Shown here piece after piece: positions 13,369-15,372 of a stretch of DNA of 15,372 nt. Both the position numbers and the translations under genes were made by a program. Within the stretch, counting starts at the first letter, position 1, and each line of letters opens with the position of its first letter. The stretch covers positions 1 to 15,372 of the forward strand of contig CAKSPP010000014.1 in NCBI GenBank assembly GCA_934481505.1, written 5' to 3'. This DNA is from an uncultured Eubacteriales bacterium. GTDB lineage: Bacteria; Bacillota; Clostridia; Oscillospirales; UBA644. Under the pieces are notes generated by a model. The model was not told the origin of the DNA. It ran no database searches and was given only the letters and a program-made list of their open reading frames with translations.

Positions 13369-14823
13369 ATGCAGCAATTTTCGGACGCTGTACTCGGAGC
13401 AGTACAAACAATCAATTCTTACCTAACGGATTATATTCTGATAATCCTGCTTATCGGTATAGGCATTCTCTTTACCGTCAAGACAAAATTTATTCAGATT
13501 CGCTGTTTCGGCGAAGGATGCCGCAGAATGTTCGGCAACTTCTCGTTAAAGGGCGGTAAACACAGCGGAGGAATTTCCTCTTTCCAGGCTGTTGCAACGG
13601 CTATCGCGGCACAGGTCGGAACAGGAAATATCGTCGGAGCTTGCGGTGCTATTCTTATCGGAGGTCCCGGAGCGATATTCTGGATGTGGGTTATAGCCTT
13701 TTTCGGAATGGCAACAATTTACGCAGAAGCGGTTCTTGCTCAGAAAACAAGAAAGGTTTCGGAAGACGGTTCCGTTACCGGCGGCCCTGTTTATTACATA
13801 ACAACAGCTTTCAAAGGAAAATTCGGAAAGTTTTTGGCAGGTTTCTTCTCTGTTGCGATAATTCTTGCTCTCGGATTTTTCGGAACAATGGTTCAGTCAA
13901 ACTCTATCGGCGAAACATTTAATACCGCATTCGGCGTTCCGTCATGGATAATAGGTATAATCCTCGCGATAATTTCGGCGTTCGTATTTTTCGGAGGACT
14001 CCACAGAGTTGCTTCAATTACGGAAAAAATCGTTCCGATAATGGCAGGTATCTACCTTCTCGGAGGACTTGTAATCCTTGCTTTCAGAATAACAAGTATT
14101 CCCGAGACCTTCGGTCTTATCTTCAAATATGCCTTTATGCCTCAGGCGATAATCGGCGGTTCTGTCGGTTATGCAATTAAGACAGCAATAAGCCAGGGAG
14201 CAAAACGAGGGCTTTTCTCAAATGAAGCGGGTATGGGTTCAACCCCTCACGCTCATGCTCTTGCAAAGGTTGACAAACCGCATGACCAGGGCGTTGTTGC
14301 AATGGTCGGAGTATTTATAGATACCTTCGTTGTGCTTACAATGACCGCACTTCTCGTTATTACAACCCTTTATACAAACGGCGGAATTCTTGCAAACGGA
14401 GCCGCAGGCGTTGATATCATTTCCAAAACAAATATGGCACAGTATGCAATAGGAGCGGCTCTCGGAGGTTCAACAACGGCAACGACAATAGGAAACGCAT
14501 TTATTGCCATATGTCTTCTCTTCTTTGCATTTTCGACCATTCTCGGCTGGAACCTATTCGGAAAGCTGAATTTTGAATATCTTTTCGGCAAGAAAGCTTC
14601 CGTAATATATTCTGCAATAGCTGTCGGATTTGTATTCCTCGGTTCCTGCCTCTCAAACGACCTTGTATGGGAGCTTACCGATATGTTCAACTATCTGATG
14701 GTTCTCCCTAATGCAATAGCTCTTATCGCTCTTTGCGGACTTGTAAAAGAATCTGCAATAGACGGTATCGCGGCAAATAAAGAAGCAAAACGCCTCAGAA
14801 AAGCAGCAAAGAAAAACTCTTAA
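13369..14823 (+). CDS. Sodium:alanine/glycine symporter (AGCS family)
   Basis: The 484-residue membrane protein imports alanine or glycine with sodium. It has about 10-11 hydrophobic segments, the N-terminal GGISSFQAVATAIAAQVGTGNIVG (from about residue 66) that helps form the substrate and sodium site, GGPGAIFWMWVIAFFGMATIYAEA, and the family signature GLFSNEAGMGSTP (from G281). The C-terminus is a basic cytoplasmic tail (EAKRLRKAAKK). Length fits the family. The ATG has AGGAGG six bases upstream. The glycine riboswitch in its leader supports glycine as a physiological substrate or effector. A strong terminator follows, so it is a single-gene transcript. Confidence 0.96.
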   Translation: MQQFSDAVLGAVQTINSYLTDYILIILLIGIGILFTVKTKFIQIRCFGEGCRRMFGNFSLKGGKHSGGISSFQAVATAIAAQVGTGNIVGACGAILIGGPGAIFWMWVIAFFGMATIYAEAVLAQKTRKVSEDGSVTGGPVYYITTAFKGKFGKFLAGFFSVAIILALGFFGTMVQSNSIGETFNTAFGVPSWIIGIILAIISAFVFFGGLHRVASITEKIVPIMAGIYLLGGLVILAFRITSIPETFGLIFKYAFMPQAIIGGSVGYAIKTAISQGAKRGLFSNEAGMGSTPHAHALAKVDKPHDQGVVAMVGVFIDTFVVLTMTALLVITTLYTNGGILANGAAGVDIISKTNMAQYAIGAALGGSTTATTIGNAFIAICLLFFAFSTILGWNLFGKLNFEYLFGKKASVIYSAIAVGFVFLGSCLSNDLVWELTDMFNYLMVLPNAIALIALCGLVKESAIDGIAANKEAKRLRKAAKKNS

Positions 14824-14839
14824 ATCAGGTAAAAACATT

Positions 14840-14870
14840 AAGGCGATTCCGTAAAAGGAATCGCCTTTTT
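14840..14870 (+). terminator. Intrinsic terminator of the AGCS symporter gene
   Basis: Perfect 11-bp stem AAGGCGATTCC (14840-14850) and GGAATCGCCTT (14857-14867) with a six-base GTAAAA loop and a T run ending at 14870. Confidence 0.95.
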
Positions 14871-15170
14871 ATATATAAAGAATTATATTTTATAAGATAT
14901 AAAAAGCAGAAAGTCTGTTGCAATACAATAGGAACAATGTATAAACAAAAATAATGCCGTATAACCCAATATAGGAGACTATCAGCAAATAAATAGAGGT
15001 TAAGTGAAACGCAAACCATATAAATCTGCAAATGGAATAGATTTCAAGCAAATAAAATGAGATTTATCGATATGTTCATCTCTGGGGACAGAATTATCAT
15101 CCACAGAGGAGTAATAAAATCGTTCAGAACTATGCTTTTGTTTTCCCAATAAAGAAATTCCCTGTAATAG
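14871..15170. other. AT-rich intergenic stretch, no convincing gene; possible small RNA
   Basis: About 300 bases of markedly AT-richer DNA than its surroundings. No frame has a family match, a ribosome binding site and sensible length together. A possible promoter is TTGCAA (14920-14925) and TATAAA (14942-14947) with a 16-base spacer. Small inverted repeats are present: AAATCT/AGATTT (from about 15020 to 15042) and CTCTG/CAGAG (15080-15084 and 15104-15108). A strong plus-strand terminator follows at 15171, which hints at a plus-strand transcript here. It could equally be a decayed gene. Confidence 0.4.
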
Positions 15171-15199
15171 AAAATCGCCCCGCTCGGGGCGATTTTTTT
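15171..15199 (+). terminator. Intrinsic terminator with no assigned upstream gene
   Basis: AAAATCGCCCCG (15171-15182) pairs with CGGGGCGATTTT (15185-15196), a very stable stem with a tight loop (CT, or GCTC if the end pair opens), followed by a run of seven T (15193-15199). On the minus strand the tail is only TTTTC. The preceding symporter already has its own terminator 300 bases upstream. Confidence 0.85.
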
Positions 15200-15212
15200 A
15201 TCCTTATATATG

Positions 15213-15244
15213 AAAAGAGACGCGGACTTTTGTCCGCGTCTCTT
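15213..15244 (-). terminator. Hairpin terminator for the minus-strand gene at the right edge
   Basis: A perfect 13-bp stem, AAGAGACGCGGAC (15215-15227) with GTCCGCGTCTCTT (15232-15244), and a four-base loop. On the minus strand it is followed by TTTTC and AT-rich sequence, and it lies 14 bases after the stop codons of the partial gene. The plus-strand side has no T run, so it serves the minus-strand gene. Confidence 0.75.
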
Positions 15245-15258
15245 GAATTCAGCAATTA

Positions 15259-15372
15259 TTATTCCTGAACAAGTTTACCTTCTGCATCGAAGAAATATCT
15301 GCCTGCCGGAAGGAGTCCGTTAGCATATTTTGCATTGAATGCATAGTAGGTATTCTTAACTGCTTTAAGCGA
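15259..15372 (-). CDS. C-terminal end of an unidentified protein with a repeat-like YYAFNAKYANGLLPAG tail
   Basis: The last 37 residues of a minus-strand gene that enters from the right edge, ending in two consecutive TAA codons. The readable sequence includes NTYYAFNAKYANGLLPAGRY and FFDAEGKLVQE. This alternation of aromatic residues, NGLLPAG and F-D-x-x-G-K resembles repeat modules at the C-termini of large secreted or surface proteins of Clostridia, somewhat like cell-wall-binding repeats. The family call is weak, because only one unit is visible. The frame is well supported by composition, the double stop and a terminator hairpin right after it. Confidence 0.65.
   Translation of the reverse strand, partial: SLKAVKNTYYAFNAKYANGLLPAGRYFFDAEGKLVQE

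Noticed and set aside
14825..15031. A 68-codon minus-strand frame rich in Y, L, I and F
   Set aside because: It overlaps the symporter terminator, has no ribosome binding site, and such hydrophobic translations are expected by chance in AT-rich DNA.
15057..15152. A 31-residue plus-strand frame (MRFIDMFISGDRII...)
   Set aside because: No ribosome binding site and no recognisable similarity; too short to support without conservation.
1..15372. CRISPR arrays, insertion sequences, attachment sites, rRNA or tRNA genes
   Set aside because: No regularly spaced repeats, transposase or integrase frames, or conserved RNA gene motifs were found on either strand.

Overview
The window reads as a chromosomal segment of a low-to-moderate GC Gram-positive anaerobe, most likely a member of Clostridia (Bacillota), possibly from a gut or rumen community. 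The reasons are the mraZ-rsmH-ftsL-PBP division cluster in its Firmicutes order, a YwlE-type phosphatase, sigma-A type promoters with 17-bp spacers, an ECF transporter S component, a 4Fe-4S aldo/keto reductase and a glycine riboswitch in front of a sodium:amino-acid symporter. I cannot name a genus from sequence alone. TGA is a normal stop here: polA, rimI, tsaD, the GH2 gene, the reductase, the S component and the DUF1893 gene all end with it.

Layout. (1) 1-2177, minus strand: the 5' end of the division and cell-wall cluster. A good promoter and an array of MraZ-type repeats precede mraZ (TTG start), then rsmH, ftsL and the N-terminus of a class B penicillin-binding protein cut by the window edge. 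rsmH carries an in-frame TGA at codon 171, although the reading frame on both sides is perfectly conserved. (2) 2278-2420, plus strand: an apparent stand-alone small RNA gene with promoter, structured body and intrinsic terminator, which I could not assign to a family. (3) 2511-6898, plus strand: polA, a YwlE-like arginine phosphatase, rimI and tsaD, with successive overlaps, closed by a strong terminator. (4) 6896-10904, minus strand: a three-gene operon of a cytoplasmic GH2 glycosidase and two glycosyltransferases (GT2-like and GT4-like), with its own promoter. (5) 10966-13114, plus strand: a promoter with a 19-bp spacer and a MerR-type dyad drives a 4Fe-4S aldo/keto reductase, an ECF S component and a DUF1893 protein. 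(6) 13111-14870, plus strand: a consensus promoter, a single-aptamer glycine riboswitch, an intrinsic terminator and a sodium:alanine/glycine symporter. (7) 14871-15372: an AT-rich stretch without a convincing gene but ending in an unexplained plus-strand terminator, then the C-terminal end of a minus-strand protein with an aromatic/glycine repeat-like tail.

Most genes are housekeeping. The less ordinary content is regulatory or structural: the unassigned small RNA before polA, the interrupted rsmH, the MerR-type promoter of the reductase operon, the riboswitch terminator that may also end that operon, a hairpin inside the division operon, and the orphan terminator at 15171-15199. No mobile element, CRISPR array, tRNA or rRNA was found, and I see no clearly new multi-gene system; the small RNA is the best candidate for something undescribed.
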